Source: Fictibacillus gelatini DSM 15865
Lineage (GTDB): Bacteria > Bacillota > Bacilli > Bacillales > Fictibacillaceae
DNA: 64,000 nucleotides
Assembly: GCF_000430745.1 (NCBI RefSeq)
Contig: NZ_KE387233.1
Span: 31,870-95,869, forward strand
Direction of reading: 5' to 3'
A model generated the notes under the pieces. The model searched no databases and was not told the origin of the DNA. It saw only the letters and a list, made by a program, of their open reading frames with translations. Positions 7,568 to 16,117 of this stretch are shown one piece after another. The position numbers were made by a program, and so were the translations under genes. Position 1 is the first letter of the stretch. Every line of letters starts with the position of its first letter.

Positions 7568-8866
7568 ATGGAAACCGTTTTAAAAAATGTAAAGGGAACA
7601 GTAGATTATTTGCCTCAAGAGCAGGCTCTGCGAAACCGCATCAAACGGGTGTTGGAAGATGTTTTTCAAATATATGGCGCAAGGCCATTGGAGACACCGA
7701 TATTAAATTATTTTGATATAATGGCGTCAAAATACGGGGGCGGGGCAGAAATTTTAAAAGAAGTGTACCAACTGACTGACCAGGGGGAGCGCCGACTGGC
7801 ATTGCGATATGATTTAACCATTCCGTTTGCGAAGGTGATTGGAATGAATCCCGAAATGCGTTTTCCGCTCAAACGGTATGAGATGGGAAAAGTCTTTCGC
7901 GATGGTCCGGTGAAAAAAGGGCGATTCCGCGAGTTTGAACAGTGTGACGTTGATGTGGTCGGCATCCAATCAATGGCGGCCGAAGCAGACCTTATGATGA
8001 TGGCGTTGGATGTCTTTAATGAACTTGACCTTGATGTAACCATTCAATTTAACAACCGTAAGCTTCTTTCTGGATGGCTAGAAAGCTTGAATGTGAATGA
8101 GGAGCAAACGAGCGATGTCATTTTAACCCTTGATAAGCTTGAAAAAATTGGAGCGGACGGAGTGAAGGAAGAATTAATGGAAAAGCAAATTGAGGCTGAA
8201 ACGGTAAAAACGCTTGAAACATTTATAGAAGATGCTGCTGAACAAAATATAAATTCCTTTCGACGTATAGCATCCAATGAGTTAATGAAAGAAGGGCTGG
8301 CTGAAATTGAAGAATTAACAGCTTATTTAGAGGCACTCGGAATAGCAGAAAAAGCCGTCTTTAACCCGTTTTTGGCACGAGGGTTGGACATTTACACAGG
8401 AACGGTTTACGAAATCTTTTTATCGGATGGAGCCATTACATCAAGTATTGGGAGCGGCGGAAGGTATGATTCGATTATCGGCAACTTCCTGCAAAACGGA
8501 AAAGTCTACCCGACAGTCGGCATTTCGTTTGGCCTGGATGTCATATACACCGCTTTAAAGGACAAAAAGAAAGATGCCCCTGTCTCGCTATTTGATGTGT
8601 ATATCATTCCAATGGATACAACGACAGAATGTTTAAAGATCGCACGGCGGTTACGCCAAAAAGGAATAAAAACAGAAGTTGATTTAACAGGCAGACGATT
8701 AAAGAAGTCACTTGATTATGCCAATAAAGAAAACATCCCGTTTGTCCTTCTGTTCGGCGAAAATGAGCGAACAGAAAATAAAGTGATGGTAAAACAAATG
8801 AAAACTGGCATACAAGAAAAGGTGCCACTGGACCAACTTGAAAATTATTTTGTAAACCTAATATAA
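7568..8866 (+). CDS. hisS: Histidyl-tRNA synthetase
   Basis: This class II aminoacyl-tRNA synthetase charges tRNA-His. The 432-residue protein has motif 2 (FRDGP...GRFREFEQCDVDVVG, about 115-135), the HisRS signatures ARGLDIYTGTVYEI (about 275) and GSGGRYDSIIG (about 298), and a C-terminal anticodon-binding domain from about 335. That domain separates it from HisZ. The N-terminus (VKGTVDYLP and KYGGGAEILKEVYQL) is of the type shared with archaeal enzymes. It is not next to aspS as the housekeeping Bacillus hisS is, so it may be a second, starvation-induced copy. The ribosome binding site AGAGGAGGATG is strong. Its 3-prime end overlaps the BirA operator of bioY. Confidence 0.93.
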   Translation: METVLKNVKGTVDYLPQEQALRNRIKRVLEDVFQIYGARPLETPILNYFDIMASKYGGGAEILKEVYQLTDQGERRLALRYDLTIPFAKVIGMNPEMRFPLKRYEMGKVFRDGPVKKGRFREFEQCDVDVVGIQSMAAEADLMMMALDVFNELDLDVTIQFNNRKLLSGWLESLNVNEEQTSDVILTLDKLEKIGADGVKEELMEKQIEAETVKTLETFIEDAAEQNINSFRRIASNELMKEGLAEIEELTAYLEALGIAEKAVFNPFLARGLDIYTGTVYEIFLSDGAITSSIGSGGRYDSIIGNFLQNGKVYPTVGISFGLDVIYTALKDKKKDAPVSLFDVYIIPMDTTTECLKIARRLRQKGIKTEVDLTGRRLKKSLDYANKENIPFVLLFGENERTENKVMVKQMKTGIQEKVPLDQLENYFVNLI

Positions 8867-8880
8867 AATGAAGTTGACAA
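8850..8880 (+). promoter_or_regulatory. BirA operator of bioY
   Basis: TTGTAAAC at 8850-8857 and GTTGACAA at 8873-8880 are inverted halves with a 15-bp spacer, matching the Bacillus BirA box. The left half lies inside the hisS 3-prime end and the right half contains the -35 box of the bioY promoter. Confidence 0.85.
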
Positions 8881-8901
8881 TGTGTAAGTTCCTTTTATAA
8901 T
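8874..8901 (+). promoter_or_regulatory. Sigma-A promoter of bioY-yhfT-yhfS
   Basis: TTGACA (8874-8879) and TATAAT (8896-8901) match consensus, with a 16-bp spacer. BirA bound at 8850-8880 would block it. Confidence 0.85.
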
Positions 8902-8926
8902 AAAAACTAATAGGGGGAATTTATAC

Positions 8927-9484
8927 ATGAAATTACGAGACATGATGTTTATCGCTTTATTTGCCGCATTGATGTGCGTGTTAAGTTTTATCCCGCCAAT
9001 TCCATTGCCTTTTACGCCGGTGCCCATTACACTACAAACAATCGGGGTCATGCTATCTGGTGCAGTGCTCGGAGCCCGATTAGGTGCGTTGAGTCAAGTT
9101 TTATTTTTGCTTATCGTAGCAGTCGGGGCGCCTGTACTTGCGGGTGGACGTGGCGGTATTTCCGTCTTTGTTGGGCCGAGTGCCGGCTATTTATTCGGTT
9201 TCCCGATTGCGGCGCTGCTGATCGGATTAATGGCCCGCACGGGAAAGAATCTTGCAGTCTGGAAATTGTTTATCATTAATTTTTTAGGTGGTGCGTTATT
9301 TTTATACTTATGCGGGGTCCCCGTAACGGCATTTGTGGCAGATATCGGACTCAAAGCGGCTGCCATTAGCGCAATTACTTATCTTCCGGGGGATTTGGCG
9401 AAAGCGATTATTGCGGCCTACCTGTCTGCAAAAATAAGAAAATCATGGTCGATCGATCAAAAACGCCCTTCAAGCGCGGCTTAG
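8927..9484 (+). CDS. bioY: Biotin ECF transporter S component BioY
   Basis: This is the substrate-binding membrane subunit of the biotin energy-coupling-factor transporter. The 185-residue protein has about six hydrophobic helices and the BioY signatures PVPITLQTIGVMLSG (about 31-45) and GGRGGISVFVGPSAGYL (about 74-90), a region involved in biotin binding. The ECF ATPase and T subunits are not nearby, as usual. ATG has TAGGGGG upstream. The order bioY-yhfT-yhfS matches the B. subtilis yhfUTS operon, and the BirA box predicts repression when biotin is plentiful. Confidence 0.95.
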   Translation: MKLRDMMFIALFAALMCVLSFIPPIPLPFTPVPITLQTIGVMLSGAVLGARLGALSQVLFLLIVAVGAPVLAGGRGGISVFVGPSAGYLFGFPIAALLIGLMARTGKNLAVWKLFIINFLGGALFLYLCGVPVTAFVADIGLKAAAISAITYLPGDLAKAIIAAYLSAKIRKSWSIDQKRPSSAA

Positions 9485-9513
9485 GTTTGTCAAATGACAA
9501 ACCTTTTCTTCTT
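9485..9513 (+). terminator. Terminator-like hairpin between bioY and yhfT
   Basis: AGGTTTGTCA and TGACAAACCT form a 10-bp stem with a 2-nt loop, followed by TTTCTTCTTTT. It may reduce readthrough into yhfT; the spacing still suggests one operon. Confidence 0.7.
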
Positions 9514-9554
9514 TTCATTGATACTATGATATGCTGAAAGTGAGGTGACATCTT

Positions 9555-11048
9555 ATGCTCATAAGCGATATGTATTTACATGCTAAACCCGATCATTACG
9601 CAGTGGTTACAGATAAAAAAAGGATTACATATGCGGAATGGAAAAAACTTGTGGCGAAAATAGAGGTGGCGCTCCGTTCTGTCCATGCTGATAAACAGGA
9701 GCGGAAGATCGCCATACTATTACATAATTCAGTTGAGTTTTTGCAGCTTTTTGTTGGAGCGGCTCAAGCGGGCTGGATAGCAGTTCCGTTCGATTATAAA
9801 TGGAGTTCAGGTGAAATTCAAAGTAACCTTAAGCTGGCGAAACCCGATATTCTTATTGTTGATCACATGTTGCAAAAGAAACTAGAGAAAGTGCCGGAAC
9901 CTACACAGGTTATAGTATTGGGCGGAAAGGCCGACGAATTCCAGAAGTGGCTCAACAACCGAGAAACGGAATCAAAATCATACGAAGACGTTCCGGATAC
10001 TGCACCGTTCTATATGGGATTTACTTCGGGAACAACAGGAACGCCGAAAGCATTCATCCGCTCCCACCGCTCGTGGGTAAAAAGCTTTGATTGCAGCATG
10101 AAGGAATTCGGGATTTCGGACAAAGATCATGTTCTTGTCCCTGGCCCGCTTGTTCATTCCCATTTTTTATATGCCGTCATCAGTACGTTGTTTATCGGCG
10201 GAACGGTTTATTTACTGAAAAAGTTTTCTCCGGCAAGCGTTTTTTCATTTTTATCAACGTATCCAATTACGACGATGTACATGGTTCCGACGATGTTCGA
10301 GGCATTGATTAAACATCGTCCGGATGGGATCGCGACCAATACGTTAACGAAGATCTTATCATCAGGGGCGAAATGGGAAAAAGATTCCAAACGAAAAATG
10401 AAGATGATGTTTCCATCGTCAGACTTATACGAGTTTTATGGCGCTTCAGAACTCAGTTTTGTCACTTTTTCAGGCCCGGAAGATACGAGAAGGAAGCCTG
10501 ATTCAGTCGGTCGGCCGTTTCATAATGTCACCCTTTCGATTCAAAATAATGGACGCGAAGTCGGAATTGGTGAAATTGGGAAGCTGTATGTGCAAAGTGA
10601 GCAGCTCTTTATGGGCTACTATGAAAATGAAGAGGAAACGAACAAAGTCCTGCAACATGGCTGGGCAACCGTCGGCGATATGGCAAAGCGCGACGAAGAT
10701 GGCTATATTTATTTAGTCGGCAGGGAAAAAAACATGATGATCTACGGTGGATTAAACGTTTATCCGGAAGAGATCGAAAAGACGATATTGCGACTTCCCG
10801 AAATTGAGGAAGCAGTTGTCCTTGGGATCGACGATAACTATTGGGGAGAAATCATTACCGCAGTGATCGTCGTAAAAAAGGGCTATACGATCGATCAGCG
10901 AACAATTAAAGCGCATTGCCGGACGCAGCTTGCCAATTATAAAGTGCCAAGAAACATTGTTTTTGTTGATTCGATTCCTTATACGACGAGCGGAAAGGCC
11001 GCTAGAGCAAAATTGAAAGAAGATTTACTGAAAAAGGAATTGGTTTGA
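9555..11048 (+). CDS. yhfT: Acyl-CoA synthetase, AMP-forming (YhfT-like)
   Basis: This ANL-superfamily adenylating enzyme has 497 residues. It shows the P-loop-like motif FTSGTTGTPKA (about 154-164), the adenylate motif YEFYGASE (about 293), the GDMAKRDEDGYIYLVGR hinge region (about 375-391) and a C-terminal lysine region (YTTSGKAAR). It should activate a carboxylic acid to its CoA thioester. Linked to bioY and yhfS under BirA control, it may supply or recover acyl precursors connected with biotin; the acid is unknown. GTGAGGTGA lies before the ATG. Confidence 0.9.
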   Translation: MLISDMYLHAKPDHYAVVTDKKRITYAEWKKLVAKIEVALRSVHADKQERKIAILLHNSVEFLQLFVGAAQAGWIAVPFDYKWSSGEIQSNLKLAKPDILIVDHMLQKKLEKVPEPTQVIVLGGKADEFQKWLNNRETESKSYEDVPDTAPFYMGFTSGTTGTPKAFIRSHRSWVKSFDCSMKEFGISDKDHVLVPGPLVHSHFLYAVISTLFIGGTVYLLKKFSPASVFSFLSTYPITTMYMVPTMFEALIKHRPDGIATNTLTKILSSGAKWEKDSKRKMKMMFPSSDLYEFYGASELSFVTFSGPEDTRRKPDSVGRPFHNVTLSIQNNGREVGIGEIGKLYVQSEQLFMGYYENEEETNKVLQHGWATVGDMAKRDEDGYIYLVGREKNMMIYGGLNVYPEEIEKTILRLPEIEEAVVLGIDDNYWGEIITAVIVVKKGYTIDQRTIKAHCRTQLANYKVPRNIVFVDSIPYTTSGKAARAKLKEDLLKKELV

Positions 11049-12148
11049 TGGATCATGCTGTAATTATCGGGGGAAAACGAACCGTTATCGGAAAAAAAGG
11101 CGGCATTTTAAAAAACGTGCCTCCAGAGAATCTTGCCGCTACCGTTATGAAAGAACTGGTAAAGCAATATTCGATCTCTCCTGAAGTAGTTTCTGATGTG
11201 ATTCTTGGCAATGTTGTCGGCCCTGGAGGGAATATGGCAAGGTTATCAGCTTTGACGGCCGGCTTCCCGTTCTCCGTTCCCGGAGTAACGATCGACCGGC
11301 AATGTGGGTCGGGTCTTGAGGCAATTAACATCGCCTGCCGGTTGGTGCGATCAGGTGCGGGAGAGATTTATCTTGCCGGCGGTGTTGAAAGTTCAAGCCT
11401 TTCGCCATTTTCGAAGAGAGCCCGTTTTTCCCCAGATTCCATTGGAGATCCCGATATGGGGGCGGCTGCGGAAAACGTTGCCGAAAAATATAACGTATCA
11501 AGGGAAGAACAGGACGATTTTGCCCTCTTAAGCTACCAAAAGGCCATTGATTCGATTCAAAAAGGCCGGTTTATCAATGAGATTGTTCCAATGAACGGTA
11601 TTCTCCATGACGAAGGGATCAATCTTCGCACCAATTATAAAAAACTGATCGGCCGGGCACGTCCTGTTTTTAAAGAAGGAGGAACGGTAACAGCAGCAAA
11701 CTCGTGCGGCGTGAATGATGGAGCTGCGGTTGTTCTTGTTATGTCAGAAAAAAAGGCGGAGAGTCTTGGATTAACGCCTGCATTACGGTTTATCGATTCA
11801 GTCGTTGCCGGAGTCGACCCGAACTATCCCGGAGTCGGTCCGGTGCCAGCAGTTAAACAGCTGCTTACGCGAAATGGGCTTTCAGTTGATGACATTGATC
11901 TCGTAGAGCTCAACGAAGCATTCGCCGCTCAGGTGCTCGCTTCCATCAAGGAGTTAAACATCCCGATTGAAAAATTAAATAGGGGCGGAGGCGCGATTGC
12001 GTTCGGCCATCCGTATGGGGCTTCCGGTGCGATACTTGTTACCAGGCTTTGCTCCGAAATGAAACGAATGGGCGGAAAGTTCGGACTTGCAACGTTAGGA
12101 ATCGGAGGCGGGATGGGACTGGCCACGTTATTTGAAAATATGCAGTAA
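11048..12148 (+). CDS. yhfS: Thiolase-family acyltransferase (YhfS-like)
   Basis: The 366-residue protein is of thiolase II type. It has the active-site cysteine in DRQCGSGLEAIN (about 83), the NEAFA box (about 301) and the C-terminal GGGAIAFGHPYGASGA and GIGGGMG loops. It should condense or cleave 3-ketoacyl-CoA. It is slightly shorter than usual thiolases. The ATG at 11048 overlaps the yhfT stop by one base (TGATG), so the two are translationally coupled; an upstream TTG at 11045 is less likely. It is the last gene of the BirA-controlled operon. Confidence 0.9.
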   Translation: MDHAVIIGGKRTVIGKKGGILKNVPPENLAATVMKELVKQYSISPEVVSDVILGNVVGPGGNMARLSALTAGFPFSVPGVTIDRQCGSGLEAINIACRLVRSGAGEIYLAGGVESSSLSPFSKRARFSPDSIGDPDMGAAAENVAEKYNVSREEQDDFALLSYQKAIDSIQKGRFINEIVPMNGILHDEGINLRTNYKKLIGRARPVFKEGGTVTAANSCGVNDGAAVVLVMSEKKAESLGLTPALRFIDSVVAGVDPNYPGVGPVPAVKQLLTRNGLSVDDIDLVELNEAFAAQVLASIKELNIPIEKLNRGGGAIAFGHPYGASGAILVTRLCSEMKRMGGKFGLATLGIGGGMGLATLFENMQ

Positions 12149-12176
12149 GAGGTAGAGTTCGATACGATCTAAAAAA

Positions 12177-12209
12177 TAAAAGAGCCCGGGATGTTCCCTG
12201 GCTCTTTGC
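12177..12209. terminator. Bidirectional terminator after yhfS
   Basis: AAAGAGCC and GGCTCTTT flank a 13-nt loop region that can pair further (CGGG/CCTG). On the minus strand it is followed by TTTTATTTTTT, so it serves the converging remnant as well. Confidence 0.75.
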
Positions 12210-12220
12210 AGCGTGGACAT

Positions 12221-12454
12221 TTAGTCTTTAGGATTAATGATCGCAAGCACTTGATGGTCTTCCCACTTTCCGTTGATTTTAACATTTTTCAAGGCAATCC
12301 CTTCTTTATGGAACCCTGCTTTTTCCAATACCCTGATCGAAGCGATATTGTGGGGCATGACACCGGCCTCGATTCGATGCAGGTTTAACTCATTAAAGGC
12401 GTAATCTACGATCAGTTTGACAGTTTCTGTAGTATAGTCTTTGCTGTTTACCAT
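12221..12454 (-). pseudogene. C-terminal remnant of a RimJ/RimL-type GNAT acetyltransferase
   Basis: Only about 75 residues remain, from the end of motif A to the C-terminus (NELNLHRIEAGVMPHNIASI, then RVLEKAGFHKEG). Intact relatives have about 180 residues and carry the acetyl-CoA-binding loop before this point. No ribosome binding site lies before the first ATG. It lies next to another truncated gene, suggesting that one deletion damaged both. A functional role is unlikely. Confidence 0.7.
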
Positions 12455-12491
12455 GGATCATAGTGATTTCCTCAATAAAAGATAAATGTTT

Positions 12492-12995
12492 CTACAGTGA
12501 ATGATAGTAACTGTTTTCTTTATTTTTCGTTTTTAGCAAAACAAAAGATAGCCCGGTGGAGAGGCAAATAAGACCGGCGCCGAACAAATAGACCATTCGG
12601 ATCCCTGCGTACTCGGATATTGCCCCAACAATAATAATAGAAAGGCTCGATATCGTTGATAATAGGACATTGCGGCTGGCATAAACTTTGGGGAGCAATG
12701 TTGCATCGATATTCGTTTGAAATGCCGTTTGCTGGGCGACATCCCGAACCTGGTAGGCCGGCCCCATTAACACGCACAGTATAAGTGAAAGGCCAGGAAT
12801 GCTGCTCATCCCATAAAGAAAAGTAAAAGCGCTAAAAAAAACTGAGCCCGTTGCCATGCTGAGAATAAGATTTTTTTGAATCGTTTTCGCCATATACAAT
12901 GTTATCAATCCGCCTGCAATCGTTCCAATATAATAGCTTGCATTAATGTAACCCCACCATTCGTCGCCTTTATGAAGCAAAAATATCATGAACAT
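12492..12995 (-). pseudogene. C-terminal half of an MFS transporter
   Basis: About 167 residues with five or six membrane helices correspond to the second half of a ~400-residue major facilitator permease (for example WGYINASYYIGTIAGG and GPAYQVRDVAQQTAFQ). In the same frame a TGA stop lies four codons upstream of the first Met, and no N-terminal half is found. The window from 13010 to 13140 has no sign of the missing part. It is best read as a remnant. Confidence 0.7.
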
Positions 12996-13204
12996 TGCAC
13001 TGTTCTTTCATGTTTATTGTAAGATCAAGTTGATAGAATCAGGCTCTAATGCATTTTCACATGAACCCCTTCCAATTTTGGTTCTTAGGATAAGAGCGAC
13101 TTGAGTTTTGATACATTAACTTCAAATGTTTTAAGACGAAAGGGTTTCCTAATCTTGAGTTTCGTGTTATGATAGAGGGCAATAATCGAATAATTCAAAC
13201 GCAA

Positions 13205-13295
13205 CACTGGGGGGGCCTTTTTTGGCTGAGACTGAACGTTTCGTTCTAGACCCTTTGAACCTGATCTGGATTATGCCAGCGTAGGGAAGTGGGAA
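13205..13295 (+). promoter_or_regulatory. TPP riboswitch (THI box) of the thiazole operon
   Basis: The conserved core is clear: GGCTGAGA, then ACCCTTTGAACCTGATCTGG, then ATGCCAGCGTAGGGAAGTGG. Binding of thiamin pyrophosphate should favour the terminator at 13328-13358 and switch off tenI-thiO-thiS-thiG-thiF. A weak promoter-like pair (TTTCCT and TATGAT at 13145-13173) lies upstream. Confidence 0.95.
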
Positions 13296-13327
13296 GCAGC
13301 CTTTACGGCTCTATTACATGTATTTTC

Positions 13328-13358
13328 AACCACTCCTTTATGCTGGAGTGGTTTTTTT
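13328..13358 (+). terminator. Riboswitch-controlled terminator before tenI
   Basis: AACCACTCC and GGAGTGGTT form a 9-bp stem followed by seven T residues. Confidence 0.9.
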
Positions 13359-13399
13359 GTGTATTGCTAGATTTCATAGTTTAAAAGGGGGAGATTCAA

Positions 13400-14011
13400 A
13401 TCGATAGAGAGATTCACATCATATCAAATGGAATCGATGATCCGCTTGAATTCGCGAAAACGGCGGCCGAGATTCACTCTTTCATTACGGCGTTACATAT
13501 TCGTGAAAAATCTAAGAGTGCCAGTGAAATTTACCTGTGTCTAAAAGCGCTTAAAGATTGTAATGTCCCATTGTCGAAAATGTATGTTAACGACCGTGCG
13601 GATATTGCATTAGCTGCCGGCGCAAAAGGGGTTCAACTCACCTATCAAAGTTTAGATGTCGCGCTTGTCAAATCTAGTTTCCCAGGTTTAAGAATTGGAA
13701 AATCCGTCCATTCAATTGAGGAAGCGCTGGAGGCAGAACGCCAGGGGGCCGATTATCTTATATACGGGCATATTTTCCCGACGGCTTCTAAACAGGGGCT
13801 GAACGCGAGAGGCTTACAGTCGCTGAACGAAATTACAAAAGCGGTGTCGATTCCGGTTGTTGCAATTGGCGGAATCACACCGGAGAGAACAAAAGACGTC
13901 CTTGCTGCAGGAGCTTCTGGAATCGCCGTTATGTCAGGTATTTGGGCGGCAGCTTCCCCAATTGAGGCGGCGGAACAATTTTACACGAAGGTCAGGAAAG
14001 AAGGAGAATAG
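13400..14011 (+). CDS. tenI: Thiazole tautomerase TenI (no standard start codon)
   Basis: TenI aromatises the thiazole phosphate made by ThiG. The frame is intact and resembles B. subtilis TenI (about 205 residues) along its length, including the N-terminal ITALHIREKSKSASEI, GKSVHSIEEA, DYLIYGHIFPTASKQG and PVVAIGGITPER. However, no ATG, GTG or TTG occurs in frame between the stop at 13382 and the TTG at 13562, and starting there would remove about 54 residues including the first barrel strand. The best start by position is ATC at 13400, 6 nt after GGGGGAG. Either a rare near-cognate start or a lost start codon is implied. The stop abuts the thiO ATG. Confidence 0.8.
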   Translation: MDREIHIISNGIDDPLEFAKTAAEIHSFITALHIREKSKSASEIYLCLKALKDCNVPLSKMYVNDRADIALAAGAKGVQLTYQSLDVALVKSSFPGLRIGKSVHSIEEALEAERQGADYLIYGHIFPTASKQGLNARGLQSLNEITKAVSIPVVAIGGITPERTKDVLAAGASGIAVMSGIWAAASPIEAAEQFYTKVRKEGE

Positions 14012-15142
14012 ATGACAACCAGCTATGATGTAATTGTTATAGGCGGAGGAGTGATCGGCAGCTCCATTGCCTTCCATTTAGCGAAAAGTAAAAGAAGCGT
14101 ATTGCTTGTTGAAAAAGACCGAATCGGTAGCCAGGCATCAAAAGCGGCGGCCGGAATGCTCGGTGCCCAGGCGGAAATCCATGAGGCGGGACCTTTTTAT
14201 GAAATGGCGAACGAGAGCAGAACTTTATTCCCATCAATAGCCGAAGAATTAAAAGAATATAGCGGCATTGATATTGGACTTGTGAATAAAGGCCTGTATA
14301 AAACGGCGCAAATGGAAGAAGAAGAGGCAGAGCTGAAACGGTTAATCGCTTTTCACAATCATGAAGGGCAGCAGGCAGAGTGGCTAGAGGCTGAAGACCT
14401 GCTCAAACGCGAACCGAACCTTTCCAAAAATGTGAGAGGGGCGATGTATCTGCCAAATGACGGTCATGTATTGCCGGCAGAATTAACGGCCGCTTTTGCC
14501 CGATCGGCTGCTGCATTAGGGACGGAAATAAAAGAGTTTACGGAAGTGACCCGTTTTCTTCAAGAAAACGGCAGAATCGCCGGAATTGAAACGAATCACG
14601 GCGTTTTTTATAGCGAGAACGTAGTTGCCACGTCAGGTGTCTGGACAGGAAAGTTACTGGAGCAAACAGGACTCGATGTTCCTCTATATCCGGTCAAAGG
14701 GGAATGTTTTTCAGTATGTTTTCCGATCGCCCCGATTACAGCAACAATTATTTCAAATGGCTGCTATATCGTTCCGAAACAGCGGAGCCGGTTAATTGTC
14801 GGGGCAACGATGCTTAACGGCCAGTATGATACAACCGTTTCATTCAAAGGGATTGCCGGACTTATGGATGCGGCAAAGGCAATTTTGCCTTCGATCGAAA
14901 GCGGAATCTGGGAAAAAGCGTGGGCCGGGCTTCGTCCGCAGACCCCCGATGGACTCCCGATTTTAGGTGAACATCCTGAGATAAAAGGGTTATATATTGC
15001 GGCCGGCCATTTCCGCAACGGTATCGTCCTCAGTCCGATCACAGGAAAATGGGTGGCGGAATTGATTGATGGCAAGCGGTCAAAAGAAACATTGCGGCTA
15101 TTTCGAGTGGACCGTTTTTCAAAACAACCGGAATTGAGGTGA
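14012..15142 (+). CDS. thiO: Glycine oxidase ThiO
   Basis: This FAD enzyme oxidises glycine to iminoglycine, which ThiG uses to build the thiazole ring. The 376-residue protein starts with the dinucleotide-binding motif VIGGGVIGSSIAFHLAK (about 9-25) and has the D-amino-acid-oxidase-type C-terminal region (AGLRPQTPDGLPILG, about 309-323, and AAGHFRNGIVLSP). Its ATG follows the tenI stop directly and shares the AAGGAGAATAG ribosome binding site. It is the second gene of the TPP-controlled operon. Confidence 0.95.
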   Translation: MTTSYDVIVIGGGVIGSSIAFHLAKSKRSVLLVEKDRIGSQASKAAAGMLGAQAEIHEAGPFYEMANESRTLFPSIAEELKEYSGIDIGLVNKGLYKTAQMEEEEAELKRLIAFHNHEGQQAEWLEAEDLLKREPNLSKNVRGAMYLPNDGHVLPAELTAAFARSAAALGTEIKEFTEVTRFLQENGRIAGIETNHGVFYSENVVATSGVWTGKLLEQTGLDVPLYPVKGECFSVCFPIAPITATIISNGCYIVPKQRSRLIVGATMLNGQYDTTVSFKGIAGLMDAAKAILPSIESGIWEKAWAGLRPQTPDGLPILGEHPEIKGLYIAAGHFRNGIVLSPITGKWVAELIDGKRSKETLRLFRVDRFSKQPELR

Positions 15143-15146
15143 TAAC

Positions 15147-15350
15147 ATGAAGTTGATGATTAACGGCGACCAGGTTGAGGTTCCCGATAATGTGCAAAGC
15201 GTTCATGATTTATTGGCACATTTTCAATTGGTGGATAAAGGGGCCATCGTCGAACTGAATCGGGAAATTCTCGAAAAGAGTTCGCATGCTGAAACTCGTT
15301 TAGCTGATGGAGATAAAGTTGAAATCGTTCATTTTGTAGGAGGAGGATAA
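15147..15350 (+). CDS. thiS: Sulfur carrier protein ThiS
   Basis: This small ubiquitin-fold protein has 67 residues and ends in the diglycine HFVGGG. That C-terminus is adenylated by ThiF and converted to a thiocarboxylate, which gives sulfur to ThiG. It starts 4 nt after thiO behind TTGAGGTGAT and stops 2 nt before thiG. Confidence 0.95.
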   Translation: MKLMINGDQVEVPDNVQSVHDLLAHFQLVDKGAIVELNREILEKSSHAETRLADGDKVEIVHFVGGG

Positions 15351-15352
15351 TC

Positions 15353-16117
15353 ATGTTAAAAATAGGACCTTATGAATTTCAATCAAGATTGCTTCTCGGA
15401 ACGGGAAAATTCCCGGATTTCGATGTTCAAAAAGAGGCGGTCGACGTATCAGGAACTGAAATTTTAACGTTTGCCGTAAGACGGATGAACATTTTCGAGC
15501 CGAACCAGCCAAACTTTCTAGAAAAATTGGAAGTGGAGAAATTTAAGATGCTTCCAAACACGGCGGGAGCTAGCACGGCCGAAGAGGCTGTTCGCATCGC
15601 GAAGCTCGCGAAAGCATCCGGGCTCTGTGATATGATTAAAGTCGAAGTGATCGGTGACGATAAAACGTTGCTTCCTGATCCGATCGAAACGTTAAAAGCA
15701 TCGGAAATGCTGTTGGAAGAAGGATTTATCGTTCTTCCGTATACTTCCGATGATGTCGTTTTAGCAAAAAAATTACAGGAGCTTGGCGTGCATGCGATCA
15801 TGCCGGGAGCTTCCCCGATTGGTTCTGGACAGGGAATCGTCAATCCGCTTAACTTAAGCCTCATCATCGAACAAGCGACGGTTCCGGTCATTGTTGATGC
15901 AGGAATTGGTTCACCTGCGGATTGCGCTATTGCCATGGAAATGGGTGCGGATGGCGTGTTATTGAACACCGCCGTATCCGGGGCACAAGATCCAGTCAAA
16001 ATGGCCCGCGCGATGAAACTGGCGATTGAAGCCGGCCGGTTAGGATTTGAAGCGGGAAGAATTCCGAAAAAACGCTATGCAACAGCATCAAGCCCTCTGG
16101 AGGGAATGAGCGTATAA
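15353..16117 (+). CDS. thiG: Thiazole synthase ThiG
   Basis: ThiG forms the thiazole phosphate from deoxyxylulose phosphate, iminoglycine and ThiS thiocarboxylate. The 254-residue TIM-barrel protein shows the family motifs [10 protein letters not shown] (about 14-23), [17 protein letters not shown] (about 66-82), [12 protein letters not shown] (about 99-110) and the phosphate-binding [20 protein letters not shown] (about 182-201). AGGAGGATAATC precedes the ATG. The stop overlaps the thiF start by one base. Confidence 0.96.
   Translation: MLKIGPYEFQSRLLLGTGKFPDFDVQKEAVDVSGTEILTFAVRRMNIFEPNQPNFLEKLEVEKFKMLPNTAGASTAEEAVRIAKLAKASGLCDMIKVEVIGDDKTLLPDPIETLKASEMLLEEGFIVLPYTSDDVVLAKKLQELGVHAIMPGASPIGSGQGIVNPLNLSLIIEQATVPVIVDAGIGSPADCAIAMEMGADGVLLNTAVSGAQDPVKMARAMKLAIEAGRLGFEAGRIPKKRYATASSPLEGMSV

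Noticed and set aside
7568-8866. HisZ (ATP phosphoribosyltransferase regulatory subunit)
   Set aside because: The protein has the full HisRS signatures and the C-terminal anticodon-binding domain, and no hisG follows.
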